A DNA stretch of 64,000 nucleotides from an uncultured Muribaculaceae bacterium (GTDB taxonomy: Bacteria > Bacteroidota > Bacteroidia > Bacteroidales > Muribaculaceae). The notes below the pieces were generated by a model. The model was not told the DNA's origin. It was given only the letters and a program-made list of their open reading frames with translations, and did no database searches. Of this stretch, positions 24,255 through 33,190 are shown one piece after another. The DNA lies in assembly GCA_944321875.1 (NCBI GenBank), contig CALUMX010000016.1:1-64000 (forward strand). The letters run 5' to 3'. Each line of letters opens with the position of its first letter. Position 1 is the stretch's first letter. Made by a program: the position numbers and the translations under genes.

Positions 24255-26228
24255 ATGAACAAGCTATTTAAGTTAATGATGGGTCTGGGCTGCCTTTCTA
24301 TGGTGGCATGTCAGACAGAATTGCCGGTTGACGGAATCGCAACAGAGGGAGACGGCAATGTGAAGATTCAAGTGACTGTTCCGGAAGCAATGGGACAAAC
24401 CCGTGCGGCAGCGGACAGAAGTAGTGCAAAGGGAGGTTTGACAAATGTGGATTTTGCCAACTATGATTTGCGCTATCAATTGGCGGTTTACCGCGTTGAT
24501 GGTGACCAATTGGTTGAAGCCATCACACCACAGGCAAAAATAGTCAACGACTATCAGCCTGTTACTTACTCACTCCGTCTGACTCCGGGTCGCCAGTACA
24601 AGGTGGTTGTATGGGCCGACTTCGTGGCAGAGGGAACTACGGGTGACTTGCATTACAACACAGCTGATTTCCGTAACATTACGGCTATCGACCCGACTGT
24701 GCTGAACGACGAGTCACGCGATGCTTACTTTATCACTCAGGACTACACGCTTGACGAGCCTGCTGTCAATCTCGTGCTGAAACGTCCGTTTGCCAAGGTG
24801 CGTGTCGTTACTACCGACTGGGGTTATGAGAACCTCGAAATGCCGGATAATGTGAAGGTGACTTACTACGGCTGCAAACGTTTCAACAACATCGACGTGG
24901 TGACAGGTGTCTCCAATTCTGAGGAACTTGCTGCTGACGTGGCTGGCAATGTGGTTTATACCGGTTCGTTCAACAAGGCTGAGAAGGAATACGGTCAGGA
25001 CTACGATGCTACCGCAAGCAACCGTACGATCATGGTGGATTATCTGTTGACCGACATCGAGGAGCAGACTCCGATTCACATGGCATTGGAGACGCTCGAC
25101 GGTGCAAACCGCATCACTTACCATGAGCTGGATACAGATATTCCTATCCAACGTAACTGGTTGACTACGATCATTGGTAATACATTGACTTCAGAGGCTC
25201 AATTCACAGTATCTATCGATGAGAACTTTGAAAATCAATGGGTAGACAGCGAGACTTGGTGGAAAGCATCCGGATTTGCTCCGAAAGAACCGGCTTACGA
25301 TGAGGCAACCAAGACTTACCACATCTATACGAAGGAAGAGTTCATGTGGCTTCCTGACAATGCGGAATCGGTAGTCGGAAAGACAGTGTCTATCGAAAAT
25401 GATATCGATATGAGCGGCGTGAACTGGAAGCCTATCTATTTGAAGAATGTAGCGGCAGAATATACCGTATTGGGTAACGGTCACACGCTCCGCAACTTCA
25501 CTATGGACGGTACTTTCGGTGCGGTTTACGAATATAGCGCGCTGGGTGGTCTTATCCATTGGACAGTAAACGGCTTTACCGGTGTATGGGGTACATTCAA
25601 TGGTGTTATGAAGGACCTTACGTTTGAGAACATCACTATCAATGGTCTGGCAGATGCAATGCCTACGGTTGACGTAGACGGTAATCCGATTTCTCACGAT
25701 GATGAGGCTGCTTACTTTGCCGGATGTATTGGTTATACGGGTGCCAACTGGAGTACGAAATTGAATATTGAGAACGTTCATGCAAAGCATGTTCATATTG
25801 AGGCTTCCAAGAATCAGACTCACATACAGAATGTCGGTGGACTCGTTGGTTGGGTCGGTGTAGGCGGTGGCAACACTTGGTTCAAGAACTGCTCTGCTTC
25901 TGATGTTGACCTCGTCGGTAGCCAGGTCGGCGGTTTTGCCGGACAGGTTGTCGGAAGCCGTTATGTTGGTTTAATCAACTGTAGCGCAGCAAACGTGCTT
26001 ATCCGTATGACTTCTACATGGGGTACTGATGTATCAGGCTTTATCGGTCAAATCAATGATGCCGGTAATGGCTCAGGCGACAACTATGTGGAAATTAACA
26101 AGTGCGTTGCTCCGGAGGATGTTGTCTATATCAATGATAAGACAAATGAGATTATGGATTACACTCCGAAATCGAAGTATTATGGAAACGTAAGTAAAAA
26201 CGTCGATAATCTGAAAATTGTGGAATAA
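24255..26228 (+). CDS. DUF6562-type surface lipoprotein with a GLUG-like beta-helix extension (paralogue B)
   Basis: This 657-residue lipoprotein has the lipobox SMVAC. Residues about 35-320 repeat the module of the preceding gene, including DTDIPIQRNWLTTIIGN. The remaining 330 residues are new: a linker with EPAYDEATKTYHIYTKEEF, then a right-handed beta-helix with GLUG-like turns (GGLIHW, GGLVGW, GGFAGQV, SGFIGQI). Such helices often bind glycans or stick out as surface adhesins. It is the last and probably tip-like or effector gene of the operon, followed by a strong terminator. A QTRAA site near the N-terminus parallels paralogue A. Confidence 0.75.
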   Translation: MNKLFKLMMGLGCLSMVACQTELPVDGIATEGDGNVKIQVTVPEAMGQTRAAADRSSAKGGLTNVDFANYDLRYQLAVYRVDGDQLVEAITPQAKIVNDYQPVTYSLRLTPGRQYKVVVWADFVAEGTTGDLHYNTADFRNITAIDPTVLNDESRDAYFITQDYTLDEPAVNLVLKRPFAKVRVVTTDWGYENLEMPDNVKVTYYGCKRFNNIDVVTGVSNSEELAADVAGNVVYTGSFNKAEKEYGQDYDATASNRTIMVDYLLTDIEEQTPIHMALETLDGANRITYHELDTDIPIQRNWLTTIIGNTLTSEAQFTVSIDENFENQWVDSETWWKASGFAPKEPAYDEATKTYHIYTKEEFMWLPDNAESVVGKTVSIENDIDMSGVNWKPIYLKNVAAEYTVLGNGHTLRNFTMDGTFGAVYEYSALGGLIHWTVNGFTGVWGTFNGVMKDLTFENITINGLADAMPTVDVDGNPISHDDEAAYFAGCIGYTGANWSTKLNIENVHAKHVHIEASKNQTHIQNVGGLVGWVGVGGGNTWFKNCSASDVDLVGSQVGGFAGQVVGSRYVGLINCSAANVLIRMTSTWGTDVSGFIGQINDAGNGSGDNYVEINKCVAPEDVVYINDKTNEIMDYTPKSKYYGNVSKNVDNLKIVE

Positions 26229-26268
26229 ACTTCAGTAGTCTGTTTTTGAGCAGATTATGGATACAGAC

Positions 26269-26305
26269 GGAGGGCATGCCTTTTAGGGTGTGCCCTTCGC
26301 TTTTT
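26269..26305 (+). terminator. Terminator of the surface lipoprotein operon
   Basis: A 12-bp stem with wobble pairs (26269-26280 with 26287-26298) and a 6-base loop is followed by GCTTTTTC. Confidence 0.85.
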
Positions 26306-26359
26306 CTGTGAATCGCCATTTGTGGGTAGAGCGGAGAGAAATTCCATTATTTTTAGGGA

Positions 26360-26390
26360 TTTATTTGCCGGACTCGGAGGCCTATCTTTG
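26360..26390 (+). promoter_or_regulatory. Promoter of the flavodoxin operon
   Basis: TTTA (26360-26363), 19 bases, then TATCTTTG (26383-26390). The -7 box is a full match and the -33 box is three of four. Confidence 0.65.
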
Positions 26391-26417
26391 TCACTGTAAC
26401 TCAAAACAATGTATAAG

Positions 26418-26924
26418 ATGAAACAAACAGGAATTTTCTATGGCTCAACAACGGGTGTGACAGAGGAGGTGGCAGGACGTATAGCCAAGGCTCTGGGTGT
26501 GGAGGATGCCCATGTGCATAATATTTCTGACCTGACGGCGGAGATGCTGGATGGATACGAGGTGTTGGTGCTGGGTTCTTCGACGTGGGGTGCCGGCGAC
26601 TTGCAGGACGACTGGTATGCGGCTCTCGATATGATGAAGCTGCTGGACTTGTCGCAGAAAACGGTCGCTTTGTTCGGTTGCGGTGACTCGGGCTCGTTCA
26701 GCGACACATTTTGCGATGCCATTGGTACGCTCTATCAGTCGTTGCAGCAGACAGGTTGCCGTTTCGTGCCGGGAGTAGATGCCGGTGAATATTGCTACGA
26801 CAGTTCTTCGGCGGTGGTCGATGGCAAGTTTGTCGGTCTTGCGCTGGATGAGGTCAATGAGCCGGATAAGACGGATGGACGCATTGCCGGCTGGGTAGAA
26901 TTGTTGAGGCCTTATCTGCAGTAG
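26418..26924 (+). CDS. fldA: Flavodoxin, long chain
   Basis: This protein of 168 residues (171 if the ATG at 26409 is used) is a cytoplasmic FMN electron carrier. The phosphate-binding loop is GSTTGVTEEVA near the N-terminus. The Trp-containing loop STWGAGDLQDDW stacks on the flavin, and FGCGDSGSFSDTFCDAIG forms the other flavin loop. The size and the insertion after GCGDS mark it as long-chain. It likely replaces ferredoxin under iron limitation, as in other bacteria. A DUF2023 gene follows after 45 bases, a pairing repeated across Bacteroidales. Confidence 0.93.
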   Translation: MKQTGIFYGSTTGVTEEVAGRIAKALGVEDAHVHNISDLTAEMLDGYEVLVLGSSTWGAGDLQDDWYAALDMMKLLDLSQKTVALFGCGDSGSFSDTFCDAIGTLYQSLQQTGCRFVPGVDAGEYCYDSSSAVVDGKFVGLALDEVNEPDKTDGRIAGWVELLRPYLQ

Positions 26925-26969
26925 ACATACGGTAGAAATATATAATAATCAAAAAAAACTTTTTCGACA

Positions 26970-27335
26970 ATGGAGGATGAGATGACGAGAGAGGTTCCGG
27001 CTGAGCTTCAGATTTTTATGAATCATATCTATGAACTCAAGAAGGGTGTGCGCTACATGGCTCTTCTGACGATGGGGTGCCAGTACCGGGACTTCGCCGT
27101 CCGGCGGCTGGAGAACAACGGCATCAGCTATCTGGTGCAGGAGGTATCGGAGCGGAAAATCAATCTGTTTTTCGGCAAGGCTGAATGTATGGATGTTATC
27201 CGTCGCATTGTCATCCGTCCGTTGAATAAGTTGTCGGCAGAGGAGGATTTCATTATTGGCGCGATGTTGGGGTACGACATCTGCCAGCAATGTGTCCGCT
27301 TCTGCGACCGTAAACCCTCGGCCGAGACGGCCTAA
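26970..27335 (+). CDS. DUF2023 family protein
   Basis: This protein of 121 residues has the DUF2023 signature MNHIYELKKGVRYMALLTM and NNGISYLVQEVSERKINLFFG. Three Cys (ICQQCVRFC) lie near the C-terminus. No signal peptide or membrane span is present. Its constant position after flavodoxin suggests a partner or regulator of flavodoxin, but no activity is known. The Cys trio could bind metal or be redox active; that is speculation. Confidence 0.82.
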   Translation: MEDEMTREVPAELQIFMNHIYELKKGVRYMALLTMGCQYRDFAVRRLENNGISYLVQEVSERKINLFFGKAECMDVIRRIVIRPLNKLSAEEDFIIGAMLGYDICQQCVRFCDRKPSAETA

Positions 27336-27360
27336 GAAGGAAATGGGGTAGTTGTTACAA

Positions 27361-27403
27361 AAAGAGCGCCGGCCTTCGGGATTTTGAACCCGGAGGCCGG
27401 CGC
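27361..27403 (-). terminator. Terminator between DUF2023 and ychF
   Basis: A 15-bp stem (27366-27380 with 27389-27403, one wobble pair) is followed on the minus strand by TCTTTTTG, so it mainly serves ychF. The plus side (CGTATATTG) has a poor T tract. Confidence 0.88.
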
Positions 27404-27425
27404 CGTATATTGTAAGCCTTTATGA

Positions 27426-28529
27426 CTATACGTTGAAGCGGAAGTGCATGATGTCGCCGTCCTGTACGACGTATTCCTTGCCTTCGATGCCGATTTTTCC
27501 GGCCTCACGGCATTGTGACTCACCACCTAGGGCAATGTAGTCGTCATACTTGATTACCTCGGCGCGGATGAAGCCCTTCTCGAAGTCCGTGTGGATGACA
27601 CCGGCGCATTGCGGAGCCTTGCTGCCCTTCATGTAAGTCCATGCGCGTACCTCCATCTCTCCGGCGGTGAAGTAAGTCTCAAGGTTGAGCAGGTGGAAAG
27701 CCGCGCGGATAAGGCGTGATACGCCCGATTCCTTCAGACCGATTTCTTCCAGGAACATCTGGCGTTCCTCGTAGGTCTCAAACTCGGCGATTTCTGATTC
27801 CGTCTGAGCGGCAACGATGAGGATTTCAGCGTTCTCTTCCTTAACGGCCTCGCGTACCATGTCAACGTACTTGTTGCCTGTTACGGCTGACTTATCGTCG
27901 ACGTTGCAGACGTAGAGCACCGGTTTGTTGGTGAGCAGGAAGAGGTCGTGGGCGCAGCGTTGCTCGTCCTTTGTCTCAAATTGAACGGTACGGGCCGGCT
28001 TGCCCTGCAGGAGTGCCTCCTGGTAGCTTTTCAGCACCTCATACTGCAACTTGGCCTGCTTGTCGCCTCCGGTCTGAGCTTGTTTCTGCACGCGTGTGAT
28101 GCGGCTTTCGATGGTTTCAAGGTCCTTGAGCTGCAACTCGTAGTCGATGATTTCCTTGTCGCGGACAGGGTTGACAGAGCCGTCAACGTGGACTACGTTC
28201 GGGTCGTCGAAGCAGCGGAGCACATGGATGATGGCATCCGTCTCGCGGATGTTGGCCAGGAACTTGTTACCGAGGCCTTCGCCTTTCGAGGCGCCTTTTA
28301 CGAGACCGGCAATGTCGACAATCTCGACCGTAGCCGGAACGATGCGTTGCGGATGAACAATTTCAGCCAGACGGTTGAGGCGTTCGTCAGGAACGGTGAT
28401 TACGCCGACGTTGGGTTCAATCGTACAGAACGGGAAATTTGCTGATTGAGCCTTGGCGTTCGACAAACAGTTGAACAGTGTGGACTTGCCCACGTTGGGG
28501 AGTCCGACAATACCACATTGAAGTGCCAT
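27426..28529 (-). CDS. ychF: Ribosome-associated ATPase YchF
   Basis: This 367-residue Obg-family P-loop protein has G1 GLPNVGKST (9-17) and G3 [20 protein letters not shown]. The G4 position reads NVDD rather than NKxD, the feature that makes YchF prefer ATP to GTP. The C-terminal TGS domain is present, including [21 protein letters not shown]. It binds ribosomes and acts in stress responses. Length and motifs are normal. A TACCTTTG -7 box lies 39 bases upstream at 28568-28575. Confidence 0.96.
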   Translation of the reverse strand: MALQCGIVGLPNVGKSTLFNCLSNAKAQSANFPFCTIEPNVGVITVPDERLNRLAEIVHPQRIVPATVEIVDIAGLVKGASKGEGLGNKFLANIRETDAIIHVLRCFDDPNVVHVDGSVNPVRDKEIIDYELQLKDLETIESRITRVQKQAQTGGDKQAKLQYEVLKSYQEALLQGKPARTVQFETKDEQRCAHDLFLLTNKPVLYVCNVDDKSAVTGNKYVDMVREAVKEENAEILIVAAQTESEIAEFETYEERQMFLEEIGLKESGVSRLIRAAFHLLNLETYFTAGEMEVRAWTYMKGSKAPQCAGVIHTDFEKGFIRAEVIKYDDYIALGGESQCREAGKIGIEGKEYVVQDGDIMHFRFNV

Positions 28530-28711
28530 ATTTTCGTATATTTTTATTATTCAGATTAAAACGCCTGCAAAGGTACGAAAAAAAGTTGGATAAATTGCCT
28601 GATGAGGGCGGGGAATGCACGAAGAGGATACGATTCGGAGATGAATGGTGTCGAGTCTTGTGTCGTTCCGCTTTGCTGTCGGAGTGATGGTTTGTCAAAA
28701 CACTCGGATAA

Positions 28712-28743
28712 TTTGGAATAACGCGCAGTTTGGATTAATTTTG
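28712..28743 (+). promoter_or_regulatory. Promoter of the MptE-like gene
   Basis: TTTG (28712-28715), 20 bases, then TAATTTTG (28736-28743) is an exact consensus match. The start codon at 28763 lies 19 bases downstream. Confidence 0.75.
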
Positions 28744-28762
28744 CAGATTAAAAATAACAGAG

Positions 28763-29608
28763 ATGGGTAAGCTTGACAAGATAGCTGATTTTTCAGGACG
28801 TCTGGGGCAGACGTTTGCCGGGATGGTGAAGATATTGCTCCTGTCGCGACGCTCGACGGTGGTACGAGATGCGCAGCCCGGCGATGAACTGGTTGTGCTG
28901 GGCAATGGTCCCTCACTGAACGAGACGGTGGGTAATCATCGGGATTTTCTCGCTTCGCGCAAGAAGTTGGCCGTTAATTTCGCCGGAAATACACCGCTTT
29001 TTACGGATTTGAAGCCAGACTATTACGTATTGGCTGACCCGCATTTTTTCGGTCATACAGATAAGAATGTCGACACGTTGTGGAACAATCTGTCGGCGGT
29101 GGATTGGCAGATGACGCTGTTTGTGCCCGCCTCTGTCAAATCGGACCGCTTGGACGCCATTTCCCGTCATCCGCACATCCGTCTGAGCCGTTACAATACG
29201 ACTCCTGTCGAGGGCTTCCGGTGGTTCCGTCATTGGGCCTATCGTTCGGGTGCCGGAATGCCACGACCGCGAAACGTGCTGATTCCGTCGATTATGCTGG
29301 CTTTGGGTGCCGGTTTCCGTACGGTCTATGTGGCCGGAGCCGACCATTCGTGGATGAAGACGCTTTCGGTCGACGAGGAGAACAGGGTGGTGTCGGTTCA
29401 ACCCCATTTCTATAAAGATAACGATAAGGAAAAGGCTCGGGTTTCCTCGGAATACTCCAACTATAAGCTTCATCAGATTGTTTACAGTTTCTATGTGGCA
29501 TTCAAGTCGTATCATGAGATACGCGATTATGCCGACTCGCAGGGCGTGACAATTTGGAATATCACTCCGGGCAGCTTTATTGATGCTTTCTCCCGGAGAA
29601 AAATATGA
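28763..29608 (+). CDS. MptE/DUF115-like protein, possible glycan-modifying transferase
   Basis: This protein of 281 residues has LVVLGNGPSLNETV near residue 45, the nucleotide-binding turn shared by DUF115/MptE-like proteins and by some sialyltransferase-like enzymes. NFAGNTPLFTDLKPDYYVLADPHFF follows, and later GFRTVYVAGADHSW. Members include 6-hydroxymethylpterin diphosphokinase (archaea) and flagellin-glycosylation Maf proteins. Next to a radical SAM enzyme and a GT4, a role in polysaccharide or protein glycosylation is more likely than folate chemistry. No signal peptide or clear membrane span. Confidence 0.6.
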   Translation: MGKLDKIADFSGRLGQTFAGMVKILLLSRRSTVVRDAQPGDELVVLGNGPSLNETVGNHRDFLASRKKLAVNFAGNTPLFTDLKPDYYVLADPHFFGHTDKNVDTLWNNLSAVDWQMTLFVPASVKSDRLDAISRHPHIRLSRYNTTPVEGFRWFRHWAYRSGAGMPRPRNVLIPSIMLALGAGFRTVYVAGADHSWMKTLSVDEENRVVSVQPHFYKDNDKEKARVSSEYSNYKLHQIVYSFYVAFKSYHEIRDYADSQGVTIWNITPGSFIDAFSRRKI

Positions 29609-29673
29609 AAAAAGGGAAAGCCGGTGCATCCAAATGCACTTTCTTGCGTTTCTATGAAAAGTTTTTGAGTAGT

Positions 29674-29693
29674 CAACTCAATAAAATGAGTTG
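29674..29693. repeat. 7-bp inverted repeat before the radical SAM gene
   Basis: CAACTCA and TGAGTTG are separated by six bases and lie about 30 bases before the start codon at 29725. This could be an operator or an RNA hairpin. There is no T tract on the plus strand, so a terminator is unlikely. Confidence 0.4.
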
Positions 29694-29724
29694 GTGAATC
29701 GTTAATAATAATAAAGATATATAA

Positions 29725-30786
29725 ATGGCAGTAGCTAATCCAACTGATATGTGTATCATCGTGACATACCGTTGTCCGATGCGTTGTCAGATGTGCAACA
29801 TCTGGCAGAATCCAACCATAAAGGAGAAAGAGCTCACTCCCAAAGAATTGGAAGTGCTTCCTAACGTGAAATTTATAAATATCACGGGAGGAGAGCCTTT
29901 TGTGCGTGAAGATTTGGAAGAAATAGTGGAGGTGGCATTCCGCAAGTCTCCGCGAGTGGTGATTTCTACTTCCGGGTGGTATGAAGACCGGATTATAAAG
30001 CTGGCGAAGCGTTTCCCGAATATTGGTATCCGTATCAGTATCGAGGGTCTTTCCCGCAAGAACGACGAGTTGAGAGGTCGTGAGGGAGGATTCGATAAGG
30101 GGTTGCGCATCCTGTTGCGCCTTCGTGAGATGGGCGTGAAGGATATCGGATTCGGAATCACGGTCTCCAATCACAATTCAGAGGATATGCTCTCGTTGTA
30201 TCGTCTTGCCAAGCAGCTCGGTTTGGAATTCGCCACGGCTGCATTCCACAATTCTTACTATTTCCATAAAGGAGACAATAAGATTACAAACAAGGATGAG
30301 GTGTGCGGCAACTTTGAGAAACTCATTGAACTGCAACTGAAGGAAAAGCATCCGAAATCATGGTTCCGTGCTTATTTCAACATGGGACTTATCAACTATA
30401 TCGAGGGTGGCCGTCGTATGCTTCCGTGTGAGGCCGGCAGCGCCAACTTCTTTGTCGAGCCTTATGGCGATGTCTATCCCTGCAACGGTCTGGAAGAAAA
30501 ATACTGGAAGGAAAGCATGGGTAACATCCGTACGACACCCGATTTCAAGCAAATTTGGGAAAGCGAACAGGCGGAGCGCGTGCGTGCGAAGGTGCGTAAG
30601 TGTCCGAAGAACTGCTGGATGGTAGGAACGGCCAGCCCGGTGATGCACAAATATATCAAATACCCGTTGCGTTGGGCATTGAAGAACAAGCTCCGCAGCC
30701 TGCAAGGCAAGCCGGTCTGTCTGGATAAGACCTGGTGTGATGTCGGCCAGGACCCTTGCCAGGGCGATTTGCGGGAGAAATTCTAA
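29725..30786 (+). CDS. Radical SAM/SPASM-domain protein
   Basis: This 353-residue protein has the radical SAM cluster motif C17-x3-C21-x2-C24 (YRCPMRCQMC), the SAM-binding GGEPF stretch (about 53-57) and a C-terminal Cys-rich region: PCEAG, YPCNGLEEK, KCPKNCWMVG, then CLDKTWC and DPC. The last part fits a SPASM or twitch domain holding extra Fe-S clusters. Close relatives sit in polysaccharide and glycolipid loci and are thought to modify sugars or lipids; substrates are mostly unknown. It lies between a DUF115-like gene and a GT4 on the same strand. The N-terminus is unusually short ahead of the cluster motif. Confidence 0.88.
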   Translation: MAVANPTDMCIIVTYRCPMRCQMCNIWQNPTIKEKELTPKELEVLPNVKFINITGGEPFVREDLEEIVEVAFRKSPRVVISTSGWYEDRIIKLAKRFPNIGIRISIEGLSRKNDELRGREGGFDKGLRILLRLREMGVKDIGFGITVSNHNSEDMLSLYRLAKQLGLEFATAAFHNSYYFHKGDNKITNKDEVCGNFEKLIELQLKEKHPKSWFRAYFNMGLINYIEGGRRMLPCEAGSANFFVEPYGDVYPCNGLEEKYWKESMGNIRTTPDFKQIWESEQAERVRAKVRKCPKNCWMVGTASPVMHKYIKYPLRWALKNKLRSLQGKPVCLDKTWCDVGQDPCQGDLREKF

Positions 30787-30832
30787 GTAGCCTGAATAGA
30801 AGAATAATCCTTACCCCTAATCTGAAACCGTT

Positions 30833-31930
30833 ATGAAAATAGTTGTGACAGGAACTCGTGGAATACCCAACATTATGGGAGGTGTGGAAACCCATTGCGA
30901 GGAATTGTTCCCGCGCATTGCCGCACAAGGAGTTGATGTCACGCTGATAAGGCGTAAAAGCTACGTCAGGGATGAACTGACAGACTATAAAGGGGTAAAG
31001 CTTGTGGATGTGGCTACTCCTCGGAAAAAGTCGCTGGAAGCCATTATTCACACGTTTAGAGCTATCATGAAGGCTAAGCGTTTGGGGGCAGACATTGTGC
31101 ACATTCACGCTATCGGTCCGGCATTGCTGACCCCGTTGGCCCGACTGTTGGGCATGAAGGTGGTTTTTACCCATCACGGACCTGATTATGACCGTGACAA
31201 GTGGGGCCGTTTGGCAAAAATGGTGCTGCGGCTGGGCGAGAGTGCCGGGACGCGTTTTGCCAATGAAGTAATCGTCATTTCTAACGTTATCAACAACCTG
31301 TTGATTGACAAATACGGTCGCCGTGACTGCCATTTGATTTACAACGGTGTGCCGGAACCCGATATTTGTGACTATCCTGAATATTTTTCAGAGCTGGGCA
31401 TTACGGAGGGTAACTATATACTGGGTATGTGTCGTTTTGTCCCGGAGAAAAATCTGCATCATTTGGTTGATGCCTACAGCCGTATAGCCGACCGTAAGGG
31501 GTGCCGGCTCGTCCTTGCCGGAGATACAGACCATGAGGACGCTTATTCGCTGCGGTTGAAGAAAATGGCTAAGGAGAAAGGTGTGGTGCTTACAGGTTTT
31601 GTCAAAGGTCGTAAACTGCATTCTCTATTGTCGCATGCCCGTTGTTTCGTATTGCCTTCGCAGCACGAGGGATTGCCGATTGCGTTGTTGGAAGCGATGA
31701 GTTATCGGCGTCAGGTCATCGTGAGTGACATTCCTGCGAATCTAGAGGTAGGTCTGTCCAAGGACTGCTATTTTCCTGTGGGCAACGTAGATGCACTGAC
31801 GGTAAAGTTGCAGGAATGTATGGACCGCAGTTATGCACCGGCCGATTACGATATGTCGAAGTACGACTGGGACCATATAGCCTCTCAGGTCCTCGCTGTT
31901 TACAGAAATCTTTGGAAAATAATTTTATAA
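30833..31930 (+). CDS. Glycosyltransferase family 4
   Basis: This 365-residue cytoplasmic GT-B enzyme has the N-terminal acceptor loop TRGIPNIMGGVETHCEELFPRI, typical of rhamnosyl- or fucosyl-type GT4 members. The donor-binding half carries FVPEKNLHHLVDAY and the EX7E motif in EGLPIALLEAMSYRRQVIVSD. It transfers an NDP-sugar to a lipid-linked acceptor. It ends at a long perfect terminator and is probably part of the same unit as the radical SAM gene (46 bases between). Confidence 0.9.
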   Translation: MKIVVTGTRGIPNIMGGVETHCEELFPRIAAQGVDVTLIRRKSYVRDELTDYKGVKLVDVATPRKKSLEAIIHTFRAIMKAKRLGADIVHIHAIGPALLTPLARLLGMKVVFTHHGPDYDRDKWGRLAKMVLRLGESAGTRFANEVIVISNVINNLLIDKYGRRDCHLIYNGVPEPDICDYPEYFSELGITEGNYILGMCRFVPEKNLHHLVDAYSRIADRKGCRLVLAGDTDHEDAYSLRLKKMAKEKGVVLTGFVKGRKLHSLLSHARCFVLPSQHEGLPIALLEAMSYRRQVIVSDIPANLEVGLSKDCYFPVGNVDALTVKLQECMDRSYAPADYDMSKYDWDHIASQVLAVYRNLWKIIL

Positions 31931-31943
31931 TGGAATAGACGAT

Positions 31944-31991
31944 AAGACGACAGCCGTTTGTCCTTTTGAGAGAGCAAACGGCTGTCGTCTT
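31944..31991. terminator. Bidirectional terminator with 17-bp perfect stem
   Basis: AAGACGACAGCCGTTTG (31944-31960) pairs perfectly with 31975-31991. It lies between two convergent glycosyltransferase genes. The plus strand continues TTAATATTAT. Confidence 0.85.
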
Positions 31992-32002
31992 TAATATTAT
32001 AT

Positions 32003-33190
32003 TTATTGCTTGTAAATCTGAAGAATTTCTGTCAGATAGCGTTCTGTGCTGAATCTGGTACGTGCATTGGTAGCAATGGCTGTATAGTCAAAAGGACTAT
32101 CCCAAGCTACAGCAATGTTATTACTGAGCGAGTTTATGCTGCCGGAGCGATAAAGGAATCCATCAGAGGGAGAAATCAGTTCTGGGATACCACCGATGCG
32201 TGCGCCGACCACCGGTGTTCCGAAGCAAAGCGATTCGATAACACTGAGTGGATTATTGTCATAGCATTCAGATGGCATCACGGAGAAGCGTGCGTTTTCA
32301 AACAGTTCCCGTATTTGTGCCGCATTCTGGAATCCTAGGAATTCTATGTTCGGGCAGCGTCCAAAACGTTCCTTCAGGTCATCGGCCAATGGACCTCCTC
32401 CGGCAATCTTTAGGGGGTAGGGGAATTGGACTGCGGATTTCAGCAATGTCTCCACACCTTTCTCTTTTGAGAGACGGCCGACATAGAGATAGTAGTCTTC
32501 ACGAGTGGTTTTTATCGGATCATCAGATAGCTTGGCCGGGTCGATAAAATTGCATACAGTGTGTAATTTTGCTTTGTCAAAGCCATCTTGCTCCATTTTT
32601 TGAGCCATGAACCGGCTTGGGCAAATGAAAGCGTCGGTACAAGCCTCCAGCCGCTTGCGGTTCCAACGGCGTGCTTCCCAATAAGCAAGCAAACTTGCGG
32701 CGCGGCTTCCTTTCATACAGCGCTTGTCAATGACTCCTTTCTTGCTCTTTCCAATGCATTCCTCGCAGACCTTTCCATCTGCCAGACAGGAATAAGACGG
32801 GCATATGAGTTTATAATCGTGAAGAGTCCATACGGTGCGTGCTCCTGCTTTCTTTGCCATTTCTACAATGGCAGGGGAGAGGTAGGAATGGATATTGTTA
32901 AAGTGTACTATATCCGGTTTAAAGTCAGCCAATAAACGGGCAAATGCCGCCTTGACTCCACTTCCTCCGAAGATGCGTTGAGCCGCTTTAAGTTTCTCTC
33001 CTATACCACCTGCAAATGATATTTCCGGAGCGAAATAACTGCTCCAAGGCGTATCGAAGTTCTCGTTGTAACGCATAGCGAAGACGGCTGTCTCATGTCC
33101 ATTCTCGCGGAGCAGTTGCTCCAAACTGAGAGTACATACGCAGTCGCCTCCGCGGTTATAGTAGAATTTGTTGACAATTAGAACTTTCAT
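32003..33190 (-). CDS. Glycosyltransferase family 4 with Cys-rich insert
   Basis: This 395-residue GT-B enzyme begins NKFYYNRGGDCVCTLSLEQLL, a GT4 acceptor loop. The middle holds a Cys-rich insert, CPSYSCLADGKVCEECIG with a later Cys, which in relatives probably binds zinc. The donor site is GRLSKEKGVETLLKSA, and SECYDNNPLSVIESLCFGTPVV contains the catalytic EX7E region. Its start codon overlaps the Wzc-like stop in TAATG, which signals translational coupling. It is the last gene of the exopolysaccharide operon. Confidence 0.88.
   Translation of the reverse strand: MKVLIVNKFYYNRGGDCVCTLSLEQLLRENGHETAVFAMRYNENFDTPWSSYFAPEISFAGGIGEKLKAAQRIFGGSGVKAAFARLLADFKPDIVHFNNIHSYLSPAIVEMAKKAGARTVWTLHDYKLICPSYSCLADGKVCEECIGKSKKGVIDKRCMKGSRAASLLAYWEARRWNRKRLEACTDAFICPSRFMAQKMEQDGFDKAKLHTVCNFIDPAKLSDDPIKTTREDYYLYVGRLSKEKGVETLLKSAVQFPYPLKIAGGGPLADDLKERFGRCPNIEFLGFQNAAQIRELFENARFSVMPSECYDNNPLSVIESLCFGTPVVGARIGGIPELISPSDGFLYRSGSINSLSNNIAVAWDSPFDYTAIATNARTRFSTERYLTEILQIYKQ

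Noticed and set aside
29609..29724. Precursor peptide gene before the radical SAM gene
   Set aside because: No convincing short frame with start context; the gap holds a 7-bp inverted repeat only.
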